From Plantago major (lineage: Eukaryota > Streptophyta > Magnoliopsida > Lamiales > Plantaginaceae), in contig CM048841.1 of the NCBI GenBank assembly GCA_026545765.1, forward strand, positions 27,780,731 to 27,844,730: a stretch of 64,000 nucleotides of DNA, in the 5' to 3' direction. Below are positions 22,015-32,270 of the stretch, piece after piece (position 1 is the stretch's first letter; each line of letters opens with the position of its first letter). Under the pieces are notes generated by a model. The model ran no database searches. It was not told the DNA's origin and saw only the letters and a list, made by a program, of their open reading frames with translations. Position numbers and translations under genes: made by a program.

Positions 22015-23340
22015 ATTTTTTGTTATGCTTTTAATAGATTATGTTATGGTTTTAACTTGTTAGCATTGAAAGTTTCAGTTACAGTTTTAACATATTTTGT
22101 TAATGTTTTAAGAGATGATGTGATGGTTTTAATGCATCAGTATTGTATGTTTCAATTATAGTTTTAACATCTTTTGTTAATTTTTTAAGATATGGTGTGA
22201 TGGTTTTAAGGGCCTTATAATACTTTTAAGATGACTTGCTATAATTTTAAGTGACAATTTAATATCATTAAACCACCATTAAGTAAGTCTAAAAGTTTAA
22301 GGGATGTCATTAAAACATCAATAAACAAAATTAAAATAAGCTAGTTGATAAATTCAGTCATTACATTATTGAAACATTTAGTCATCCAAAAGTTTTAAAA
22401 CATCTATTCTCATAGTAAAAAAGTTACAATAAACTTTCATTCGGTATTTTTTTATACAAATGCAAACTAAGTTATTAAAATACGTTTTTTTCGATTAAAC
22501 TTGTTGGTGAACTTCGGCTTCCTGTCTTTTGTTGCTTGTGCTTGTTGCTTCAATACTGCAGTGACACCTTTGAGAAACCTATCATCAAACTCGATGTCAT
22601 CATTAACACCTGCTTAAAACATTCACTAACTAGGTTAAAACCATAATAACTCTCATCAAAACTATCAAATTGGTGCTTAAAAACAAAGAAAGAACACAAG
22701 CTAAAAACGGTAACATTGATGCTTAAAACTATAACAAAGCAGGAACATGCAACACAAACTAAAAACAGTAACAATGATACATAAAACTTAACAGTGCCTC
22801 TTAAATCTATAACAAAACATTTACAAAATTCAAATTCTAAATATTTCTCATAAGCTAAAACACTAACGTTGATGCTTAAAACTACAACAATATGTTTTAA
22901 AACTATAACATATGCGCTAAAAATAATAACAAGCAGAAAATATTCAACAAACTAAATATAGTAACATTAATGTTTAAAATCATAACAGTGCATCTTAAAA
23001 TTATAACAACGCCTCTTAAAAGTTAAACCTATAACAAAGCATGAACATGCAACACAAGCTAAAAACAATAACATTGGTGCTTAAAACCATAATAGTGCAT
23101 CTTAAAACTATAACAATGCATCTTAAAACTATAACAAAGCATTCGCAAAAAATCAAATAAAAAATATTTCACCAGAGGCTAATAACACTAACGTTGCTGC
23201 TTAAAACTACAATTATAGGTCTTGAAACTATAATATATGCGCTAAAATAATAACAGGTGGAAACATTCAACACGAGCTAAAACCATAACAATGATGCTTA
23301 AAACTATAACACCAGCTCTTAAAACCATAACAAAGCACCA
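22015..23340. repeat. Diffuse repeat block built on TTAAAACYATAACA
   Basis: The motif TTAAAACTATAACA and variants recur a few dozen times. From about 22590 to 23335 they read on the plus strand; from about 22020 to 22215 they are mostly inverted (TGTTATGGTTTTAA). Within the plus part there is a longer tandem duplication of about 300 bp: 22735-23030 and 23033-23320 share the order GCATGAACATGCAACAC, GCTAAAAACAATAACATT, then CACTAACGTTG and ATATGCGCTAAAA. There are no long open frames. The inverted halves and dense short repeats are like the subterminal regions of large DNA transposons, but I found no terminal repeats or target duplication. Confidence 0.6.
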
Positions 23341-23599
23341 GATAACATGATTGCAAAATTATTCTGTCATTGTACAAATTTCAGATCTGATTTTAGATCT
23401 GGAAACATCAGATCGTAAAATTAACGAAAAACGAAAAATAAAAGGTCAAATTTCACTTCCAATTGAGATTTTAACGACAAAATAGATGAATTTTTGTTGA
23501 TTTGAACATTTTTGCAATTGGATCTGAAAATCCGGTGGAAATCCGGCAAGATCCGGCAGAAATCCGATGAATTAGAGAGAGATAAATTGATCGGTACAT

Positions 23600-23790
23600 T
23601 TGATTGCCGCCGTGTTGGAGTACCATAATTTTCCGGCGGAGGGAGGGAGGGAGGGAGAGAGAGGGGGAGAGAGGGGTATGAATGTTTTTTTCACTAGGGT
23701 TTTTGTAGAGATCGAAAGATGGTTAAGTAGTGTGAATTTTAGTGAGAGAGTGTGTTGTTATTTGAATATTTATATAAAAGCTAGTGACCG
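23600..23790 (-). promoter_or_regulatory. Possible minus-strand promoter and 5' leader
   Basis: Read on the minus strand, a TATA-like TTATATAAATATTC (about 23764-23778) is followed by an AT-rich leader, AAACCCTAG, and a long CTCTCCC tract (23637-23678). This is a common layout of plant core promoters and leaders. No protein follows it: beyond 23600 the minus strand enters the diffuse repeat block. It may be the promoter of a lost gene or of a transposon. Confidence 0.3.
23637..23678 (+). repeat. GGGA microsatellite with G-quadruplex potential
   Basis: GGAGGGAGGGAGGGAGGGAG followed by further G runs gives at least four G3 tracts with one-base loops on the plus strand. On the minus strand it is a CT-rich tract of the kind often seen in plant 5' untranslated regions. 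Confidence 0.75.
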
Positions 23791-24249
23791 ATTTATAGTG
23801 TTTTTTAACCGTTTCTTTATTGTGAAAATCGAATTTTTCTATACAGTAGAAAAACCTTCCATTTTACTATGCTTATCCTCCAATTCATCATCAACCACAT
23901 ACCATATCTCCTATGTCTTCACCAATCTCAAAAGCAAACATGTCAGTTCGAGAGCTTGCCTACACATGTGCCATTCTCATCCTCCAAGGCAATGGTATCA
24001 TATCACAATTCACAGTGGAGAATCAGTCAATTTGACATTAAATCGTACCATTTGCCAAGCTTTGTCAAAAGAGGAAAATTAAGGACTTCTTATTGTATGG
24101 TGGTGGTAATGTCGATAGTCCAACTCGGGTCCGAGTCACAACCCCAAAATTCAGGTATGAACCGAAGATGCTTTTGGTTTTTTGAAAGTTCCAGTTAAGT
24201 GCTTATCTTTACGGTCAATGCCATTTATATTAGTTTCAATTTTGATAAC

Positions 24250-24675
24250 TACAGATTCCGCAGCACCTCCTCAAAGCGCCACGTCACCAATCTCGAGGCA
24301 TAAGCACCAAAACTCGAAGGGCCCAAACTAGTATTCTAGCAACATCGGCATAGACCTTCAAGGCGGTCCCTCGAGGCAGGAGTGCCATTCGAAGCGCAAT
24401 TGATGTACTTTATCAGAACGGGGACAAAAGATGGCATATGATGAATTCCTATAAATACCAAGGAATAGTCCCACTATTAAGGACTTTTGGACAATCGAGC
24501 ATTAAACACTCTTAATCCATCATTATCCATCATTACTCCAAGGACATATTGGTATTATTAGACTTGACATATTTATAGCAGCATCAAATTTAATTCGGGT
24601 TATCAAGACGTTTTAATTAATAATATCGATCTTACCGGTTCGGGAGACTTTGATCTTGAATTATTTGTCTGGTGT
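24250..24675 (+). repeat. Possible LTR fragment of a Gypsy element
   Basis: A TATA box (CCTATAAATACC near 24449) is followed by ACACTC-TTAATCC-ATCATTATCC and a segment ending GACTTTGATCTTG near 24660. The style resembles the R and U5 regions of Gypsy LTRs. No internal domain or second LTR is adjacent. It might instead be the promoter of the DUF716 gene downstream, since the TATA lies about 240 bp before its likely leader exon. Confidence 0.3.
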
Positions 24676-24689
24676 ATTTTCCTAGGTGA

Positions 24690-24891
24690 CAGGTGCACAT
24701 GTGTCCTTCCGCATCATCATCATCATATCATCATCATTCATAGTATCACAATTCATCACAATCCAAAGTCGAACCGAACCGAACCGAACCTCGCGCTGCT
24801 CCATCTTACTGCCTCAATCTCCATCACATCAACAATCAGCCTGCCGCCTTGTCGTTCCACCTCGCCGGCCACCACCTAACAGTTTCTTCAG
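24690..24891 (+). other. Probable 5' untranslated exon of the DUF716 gene
   Basis: The segment is CT- and CA-rich and ends in TTCTTCAG|GTGATT, a plausible donor at 24891/24892 followed by a T-rich intron start. A matching acceptor ATCATACAG lies at 26141-26149, placing the second leader exon at 26150-26210. Transcript data are needed to confirm it. Confidence 0.4.
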
Positions 24892-25401
24892 GTGATTTTT
24901 TCTTTTTTCAATTTTAATTTGCTTTCTGTGTATCATTTTGTTCTTCTGTTGATCAAATCCATTTTTGCATCAATTCTTTCATGAATTTTAACTGGTTTGC
25001 AATTAAAGATCTTTTTTTTCTTTCTTTTTTGGTGTTGAATTTGACTAATTCCGAGCGTGGAACGTTGACCTTGTTGATATTGAATCTATCGCCCTCAAGA
25101 TTTGTGCAATTTTGACTTTTAGGAAATTTCATGGAGAGTTACACACCACCTTTTCTTTCGGATTTCTTCTCTCTTTAATGTTGTTCTGTGTGAAAATTCA
25201 TACATTGCTACTCTGATCACTATAAGAAAATTCATACAGGTCATTGTCACAAGTTGATTTCAGGCAAGAGTTGACTGCTTTGGGTTATTGCTCCGTTTAA
25301 TTTTTGATTTGGCTGTTTTTCGGGACAAGGAACAGACATTACAAAGTGTTAGCAAAACAGGTTGGTTCTTGATTTCGATGGTAATTTTGTTTTCGGTTCT
25401 T

Positions 25402-25436
<35 letters not shown>

Positions 25437-26036
25437 AAGTTAAATTCATATAGAGCTCCAAAGTGATAGTACAGCAAAGTGTGTTTGGGGCATACCCTAA
25501 AGTACAAAATCACAAAAGTATCAAGGTATAGAAGATCAACACAATCTCTATCAAGGACAAGAGGCAATCTAAGAAACCTTATCTAGTCTAGGACTATTTC
25601 CAGTTTAACAAAGAACCAAATCCTGTATCTCAATCAACACATATCTACACAAACATTGTAGTACTCAGGCTAGGACTCCAGGGACAGAACCTGTGATCCC
25701 ATTCCAAGAGCTGACCACCATTTCCACTCACCATGACTCCAGACACAGTCTGTGGTCACTCTCCACAAGCTAGAAAGGCAGTAGATACGAAACAGGAGCC
25801 AAGCAGGTCCCATTATCCTTGAAAAACTCTATATGAACTTGGAGGGAGAAAGATAAAGCTGCAGAGTTCAGAACTATCTTACCCCAAGCAAACTTTACTA
25901 TCAACCAACCCAAAGCTGCTCAAGCCAATCTATTAGCAAACAAGAATCACAACACAAAAAACCCAGCATCATATCTGTTTAAACCAAAAACTAAATACAG
26001 AAAACAACTTTAAATCTTCTGCAACCTAGAAATATC
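25402..26036 (-). mobile_element. 5'-truncated LINE (L1-like) insertion, antisense
   Basis: A long T run at 25406-25432 (a poly-A tail on the minus strand) is followed, read on the minus strand, by a 3' end with GGAGCTCTATATGAATTTAA and GGGCATACCC-like blocks of the type seen at plant L1 3' ends. The insert is flanked by a perfect 14-bp target duplication, TGTTTTCGGTTCTT, at 25388-25401 and 26037-26050. About 635 bp remain, with no open ORF2 domain. It lies in the probable leader intron of the DUF716 gene, antisense to it. Confidence 0.8.
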
Positions 26037-26210
26037 TGTTTTCGGTTCTTGATTTGGTTGGTAATTTGTTTTTGGGGAAAGTCTTACTTGTATTGGTTGT
26101 GATTATTACCAGTTCTGAATTTGATAAAAGGAGGCATATGATCATACAGGGTAATATATCTGAAGGGATAGCCCGAATTAGAAACAGGTAGATGAAGCTA
26201 TAGAAGGATA

Positions 26211-28363
26211 ATGGGTTCATTGAAAGGACATATTCTTCCAGGGACATTATTTTTTGTTGTTGGGATATGGCATGTATGGTGTGCTATAGTCAGATACGCA
26301 TCGAATCCTAAATCGTTCCAAGTTAGGGTTTGGAACCCTGTACCCGGTTTTGATGGGAGGCTCAGGTACCTGGAGCTATACGTGATAGTAGTTGGAGGAT
26401 TAATTGATCTGTGCATAGAATTTTTCTACTCGACGCATCTTCAGATCTTTGTTCATGGAGTGTTGAATCCTTCTCATATGAACAACTTCGAGCACTCGGG
26501 CATGCTTCTCATGTTCTTCATTTTTGGCATTATTACATTGATTGCAGAGCAGACAAGGTGATTTCCTTTTTTTACAATCTCTGTTAGATTCAGTAACTAA
26601 GAAAAATTGATCATAATTTAGGAAATTGTTTTATTCTTAATTTGTTTGCTTTTCTTTGTATATATTCCATCTGCTTTTACTTTCTGGCTTTACCTATTTT
26701 GTCACTCTGATTGAGAATTGAGGTGTAGGATTTTAGTTAAATTTGATGTTTTGCACTGGAGGGATATTACTAATCACTACATTTGATGCATTTTTCGATC
26801 TTCAAAATTTCTCTCTTAAATCCCTCCATGAGCACCCTTCTGCATTTGTAAACATGTTGGCAAATATTCTTTTGCTGCACCCATAAATATTGCGAAGTGG
26901 AGTTTTTGTTCACCATAGTTGTCTCTTATATTCAGATAAGGTACTGAAAATATAGTTATTCTTTGATTGGAAAATGCCTCCTACTACTGGATAGCCTCAT
27001 GTATTCTCTGCTGTTCTGAGAAGTTTTTCAAAGACTAGCTGGTATATTAGTTCTTTATTTTAGCATAATTTGGATTGGAACACATACCCTATGAATCCGG
27101 CTGAATATATTAGTGATAATGTAACACAAACATGTAAAATGTATTCAAATATGTAATATGTAGATTGTAGTTTCGTTCCTATTCTCAAACAAGTAAAGGA
27201 GTTTATGCCAGATAACTAAGACACCTAGGTTAAGGTTAGCCATCTTTGCATCCACAATGTATATCGTATCCAATAAAAACACTAGTTTATATGAACAGTC
27301 TATTCTTAGGCTCATAGTTCTTTATTTGCTTCCGTAGCTGTAGGCTATAGCAATCACAAGCAAGGAAGTGGATCAAACATCAGAAACGTCATTTCGGACA
27401 AAATATACACTATACGCACGTCACGTGACTTTTTGTAACTGTTTTAGGATGATAATGTCTTCTGAGCATACATATGACTAGGAACTGATAGAACTTAGAA
27501 GTTAGCTTCACTGGATTTGACCTAGACTCTTAAAATTGGAGGTATTGACTTATGATTAGAGTAGAGTTATTGGGTTGACAATCCTATTTCATAGAGGGGT
27601 AAACGTGTGGTATGCTTACCTATTTGGACGCCCTTTAAGATGGATGAGCATACTCTCGACTGAGCAGAGCACGTTAGTCCTGTATCGTGTAATCTCTTAT
27701 ATTGCACTGGATCTCATTATATGTTAGGACAAAAGATGTATTGGATTATGCAGGGTAGAAGGGGAGCTCTAGCTTAATTTTTTTCAGTTAATTGTGTTGA
27801 TCATGATATTTTATTAATCTATTAGCTCTATCATTTACTAGTTATCGCCTTCCTCTAACAAGCATCTTGTTCCCCTTTTTATCAGCTTTCTTCCGTTGCC
27901 CCAAGGAACTTTATGCTTTATTGCATCAGCCGCATTCACTGCAGAGTATCTCTTATTCTATTTCCACTCAACTACACATAAAGGCCTTGAGGGATATTAT
28001 CACCTGATCCTTGTCCTCCTAATAGGCCTCTGTATAATATCAACTATTTCTGGAGCTTTAATGCCAACAAGCTTCCCAGCCGATATATGCAGTGGCATTG
28101 CTGTAACACTTCAAGGCCTTTGGTTCTATCAGACGGCATTCACTCTCTACGGTCCAATGATGCCAGAAGGTTGCCTACTCAAAGGAGACGAAATTTCATG
28201 TCATTCGACTGAGTATGAAGTCCAGGGTGAATTGCTGGCCAATTTTCAGCTGTTCCTTCAAGTTTTCTGTGTTCTTCTTTCGGTTGTAGGTGCCTATGTT
28301 TATGCTGAGCGAAGATATGGTGGTTTGGATCTGATAAACTCAGATGCTCCTGAGGATGGTTGA
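26211..28363 (+). CDS. DUF716 / TMEM45-like multi-pass membrane protein, two coding exons
   Basis: Exons 26211-26557 and 27886-28363 join in phase (EQT-[Ser across the junction]-FLPLPQ) to 274 residues, ending at TGA 28361-28363. The donor is AAG|GTGATT and the acceptor TTTTTATCAG. Hydrophobic segments at about residues 8-25, 48-66, 92-112, then four more in the second exon predict a multi-spanning membrane protein. The H-x-W-C and F-E-H-S-G-M-L-L blocks and the H-x-x-x-H motif (Y-F-H-S-T-T-H-K-G-L-E-G) match DUF716, the family of animal TMEM45A/B. Biochemical function is not established. Both exons are intact and no stop or frameshift is seen. Confidence 0.88.
26558..27885 (+). other. Coding intron of the DUF716 gene (1328 bp)
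   Basis: GT at 26558 to AG at 27885, with a pyrimidine-rich end (TTCCCCTTTTTATCAG). I see no other gene or element inside it. Confidence 0.8.
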
Positions 28364-29133
28364 CAGTAGATTCTCATTTCTGGTCACTGAGTTTTTTTTT
28401 TTTTTTTTTTTTTTGGGGCATTTCCACGGGATAGAATGGTGAAATTTAGTTTTCCCTGTAGTTATATTAGTTTATATCATTCCTCAAAAGCTGTCGATGT
28501 TTTCTTTGCCACTGTTTCATAGTTTTACAGGAGAATTTTTGTTAACTTTTTTAGTGCACAAATCAGTTCTAAGTTGTATCGTAATTTTGACCTTTCTTTT
28601 GTCTTAGTCACTTGGGCCAACAAACGTTTGTCAGCACATCACTTTCTGCTATTTATGATGAAAAAGAAGTAATTAACTAAATTTTCATTTCAGCAACACA
28701 AGAAAAAGAAGATGAAGAAACTAAAAATGATAGGTTAAGACTCACATGCTACTAGAAGGGTCAAACTTTTTTGGTTCCGGGTCATAGTGAACACTCCATC
28801 CCTTAGACTACCCGCATTGGATTGCCGTGACGCCACCTACCGACCCGTGACGAGATTTTTTGCGTTGGTCACGACGCGACGCTAATCGCCACGGAATTTC
28901 AATTTTTTTTTTTTTTACATATTTAACATATTGTAAGAGTGTTTAGAAGTTGAAATTAGTAAAATTGCATTTTTTAAACTCGTTTTATAATTTATTGGGC
29001 AAGAGGCAGGAATATATTACAACAAACCGCTGAAAATTTAAAAACTAAATGGAAATGCAACAAACACACAACACACGAATGCATTAAACAAACAAACATA
29101 CACTACACGATTGGTGACGCTCAATCTCCACGG

Positions 29134-29280
29134 TCAACGCATTCTCCAAATATGTTCCATCAAGTCCCTTTGGAGTTCTTCATGCGTGCATCTACTGTGC
29201 ATTTGCCGTGAAAAGTTCATGTATTCCGGGATAGAGTTTATTGTTGATTGTGCTCGTCGGATACGAACTCCGTCAATCAC
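29134..29280 (-). pseudogene. C-terminal fragment of a PIF/Harbinger transposase
   Basis: On the minus strand about 48 codons end in H-E-E-L-Q-R-D-L-M-E-H-I-W-R-M-R and a TGA stop at 29134-29136. The L-Q-x-D-L-x-E-H-x-W ending is the usual last block of plant Harbinger (ALP1-like) transposases. None of the catalytic DDE motifs is present. Confidence 0.65.
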
Positions 29281-29480
29281 ATTGGTGTTTGTGAGATTGG
29301 AGAATGGTAATTTTGAGTGTAGGGGTCTTCGTACGAGCTTTCGAACAAAGGACGAACAAAGCTCGGTTGGGGTTGTGGAGAGGTGTTTTTGTTAAGCTTT
29401 TTCATGCACGCTTCGTAGGCTTCGGGTGTGTTTTCTTGCATCCACCTCAGAGTTTCCGGAGTGAACAAGTTTCCGTCCAT
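29277..29480 (-). pseudogene. N-terminal-like frame in the Harbinger element
   Basis: A 67-codon minus-strand frame starting M-D-G-N-L-F-T-P-E-T-L. It is rich in Gln, Pro and Ser and ends where the transposase tail begins in another frame. It could be the start of one of the two Harbinger genes. I cannot tell which, and no Myb-like domain remains. Confidence 0.4.
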
Positions 29481-29830
29481 GTCGCCGGAAAATTGAAGTG
29501 GAGATGGTTGGTGTTTTGGAGTGAGGAGAGTGTTTTGAGTTTAATTAAGAGAGAAAGAGGAGTTGGAGATGGGATGATCCAAATATAGTCAAGACTGATC
29601 TCATTTTATAGATCTCGAAAAAATAAAGCCGTTGGTGATTTTTATTTATTTTTTGCATTTTTATTTTGAAAGTTATAACCGTTTGAAATTTAAACGGATT
29701 TAAAAAAAAAAAAAATAATGACACATTAAAAAAATTTATGTTGAGCTCCCCCGTCAGTGGCTGACGGGGGAGGCAGCTGACGCGCCAGCAGCGCGTCAGT
29801 TGCAGGTGACGGCCTGCAATGCAGGCCGTC

Positions 29831-30720
29831 TTAGGAATTATGTAACCTAACACATGAAACGCATCCATATTTAGATGCTTGTTGGCAGGTGCATTTAATT
29901 AACGGCCGTTCAGATATCATATCTTATTTGTAGCATACCCTAAATATTGATCGAAGAAGTGGAGGACCGGGATTTTGTATGACTTTAAACAGTACAACTG
30001 TGTAGGTGGTGTAGTCACAACACCGAAATGCAACATCAATAAAAACTTCTCTAAATAACTTGACTTAAACAACGGAAGTAAAGTAGACAACATAATAAAA
30101 TTTCTACCAGATTATGTTACTATAATCTACTGAGCCTTAAGGCGAAATACCCACTATACTAAAATGACGGATTTACGAAAACAACTTTGAAATTATTCTT
30201 GTATATCTTGAGAATCAAAACTACTGAACAATTGAACCAAACTACCAATTCTACTCTAAATATCTAACTCTAAGTCACACGAAGAGATCACCAGATAAAG
30301 TTCTGAAAACAGTTCTAAACACGAGAAGTTCAGATATACCTACCATGGGGTTTTCTGCTAAACTCTAGTGTGTAGATTTTTGATGAACTTCAGGTTGTTA
30401 CTCCCTCCTCCCTCAACAAATGTCTTGTGTTGATTTTTTGCGGTCGACAAAATTCAACTTTGACTACGATTTAATCTTAAAAAATAAGTGTAAAATGTTC
30501 GATTAAATTGTAAATTTAAAATGTTCAATATTTCCTAAAAAATCGTTCTTGTTTTAAACCATCAACTCCTTAACCTATAAAAACCATGCACAACTCAAAA
30601 TAACATCGCGGAACTAAATTAGACGTGGATAAATGCAAAATACATAAAAGAAACGAAAAAACTGAAGTGCAGAAATACAATGTTGTTAGCCGGTGTTGTG
30701 ACACCACAACAAATAGCAAG
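29831..30720. other. Intergenic, no gene seen
   Basis: AT-rich sequence without a recognisable frame. A lone CTCCCTCCTCCCTC near 30402 resembles a Stowaway end but lacks a partner. Confidence 0.5.
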
Positions 30721-31040
30721 TAGTGTTGTTAAACGAGCCGAGATACTGAGTATCACAATACTCGGCTCGAGCTCGATCTCAACTGAGCCTCGGCTCGTTA
30801 ACAAAAACGTGTAAAAAAATGTGGTCAAGCTCGAGTAACTTGTAACGAGCTCGTCTCGAAAAGTTAATGAGCCTTAGCGAGCCTTATCCATTGAAAATAA
30901 GTATAAAAAATATAAATTTATTAAAATAATATATTTTATCGAGTCCGTTAGATAAACGAGCACATTTGAGCTGGTTGACTTTATCAAGCGAGCCGAACTC
31001 GAGACTTAACGAGCCGAGCCCTTAATAGCTCCACTCGGTG
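30721..31040. repeat. Degenerate palindrome-rich element, hAT-MITE-like
   Basis: Inverted and direct copies of AACGAGCC, CTCGGCTCG and CGAGCTCG fill about 320 bp, from GTTGTTAAACGAGCCGAG near 30725 to TAACGAGCCGAGCCC near 31020. This matches the style of the MITE at 18956, with different motifs. The ends are too decayed to give terminal repeats or a target duplication. Confidence 0.45.
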
Positions 31041-31089
31041 TAAGAGCTATAGGCGAGACAGAAATGAAAGTGGAGATTCGCCTTGAAAA

Positions 31090-32270
31090 TAATTTTCCTT
31101 TTACAATTTGCAGTTATGCACCATCAACTCAACTTTCACTTGTTTGAGAGGGGTAGAGATTTGGCAATCCGAAAAGAAAAAGTGGTGGGGTAAAAAGGTT
31201 CCTTTCTGTACAAAAATGCGATGCTATGCTGGTGATGATGATCATTATGCTTGCCCTTTACAAAATTCTTTTCTTTTACCCAAAAAAATCTCTCTTTTCT
31301 TTCTAATCACTTTTTTCTACCCTTTGTTGCACTCTCTTTCAAAAACATGAGTTAGCATGGTAAATAAGTCATTTTAATCATTCTCAAAGGGTTTGAGTAT
31401 CAAAAAAGACCCATATTCTTTGTGAGAAACAGGGTAAATGGAGAAAAAGTATGGTTGTTGGGCAGTTCTAAGGGGTTGTTGTGTTGCCAATAGCTCCTCA
31501 GATTCAAGAAATTCAGGCAATGTTATCACTAAAAGGAGTCTTGTTTATGATGCTGCAGGTAAATTCATTCTTTCTTTCTTTCCATTTTCTTTTTTCTCAA
31601 TCTTTTCATCACATTGCCTTTGTCTGGTTAAGTATTCATCTTAATTTTCAGTTTACATGTACAGTACATTAGCAAACTACTCTGTTTCAAGATATACCAT
31701 CTTTACTCTGTTTCAACTTTCATATACTAGTACTAGCTTCACATGGGAGAATTTGAAAAGGTAGAACTTTTTTTTAGCAGCTTTGCAGAGACACGCGTGG
31801 TGTTTGGTATTTAATTTCAAACTCAATTTGAGTTGAGTTTTGGAGTTGATTAATTTTGAAGTTTAAAGTGTTATATTAAACTGTAATATTGATTGGGGGT
31901 TTTAGTATGATATTTGAGTTTTGAAACTGATGTACAGTAACTTATTTCGAGTGGCATTGTGGAGAAATAAACACAAAAGATTAACAAAACTAAATAAGCG
32001 GAGAAAAGTCAAAAGTTTAAAGAAAAAACGCACGGATGGTCTCTCTTCAAGACCAGATTAGTATCACATCACATTTCTGCTAGTGACCTCTCATTCAGCT
32101 ATAAACATTACATATATAACAAATGAAATTATTGCAGTTTCAATAATGGAGGTAATATCTTTAGTAATGGCGGTAATGCACGAGTACTATTTTCATATAA
32201 AAAACACGATGTTTCAAACTAAATATGTAATGTTGAATCGTTGATCCATCTCTCTTTTATTTCAAAAGTT
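31090..32270 (+). repeat. Duplicated 5' segment of the kinase gene (copy B, in the intact gene)
   Basis: This is the partner of 19660-20710. It covers the upstream region, leader, exon 1 and the first part of intron 1 of the intact gene. Exon 1 is nearly identical between copies; the introns carry many small indels. Confidence 0.88.

Larger units (their letters stand above)
28806..29830 (-). mobile_element. Internally deleted PIF/Harbinger transposon
   Basis: TTA target duplications at 28803-28805 and 29831-29833 flank the element. The left end GACTACCCGCATTGGATTGC and the inverted right end GACGGCCTGCATTGCAGG are related imperfect inverted repeats. On the minus strand it encodes the C-terminal tail of a Harbinger-type transposase (29134-29280) and an unrelated N-terminal-like frame (29277-29480). 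Everything between must have been deleted. Length is 1025 bp. Confidence 0.8.

Noticed and set aside
21840-23830. A CACTA transposon spanning the diffuse repeat block
   Set aside because: No CACTA/TAGTG ends in the right orientation and no 3-bp duplication could be found.
23600-24082. Plus-strand open frame of 160 codons
   Set aside because: Its start is encoded by the GGGA microsatellite, and the rest has no recognisable domain or plant codon character.
30402-30416. Stowaway MITE near 30.4 kb (also near 20994 and 39310)
   Set aside because: Only one CTCCCTCC-type end is present at each place, with no inverted partner or TA pair.
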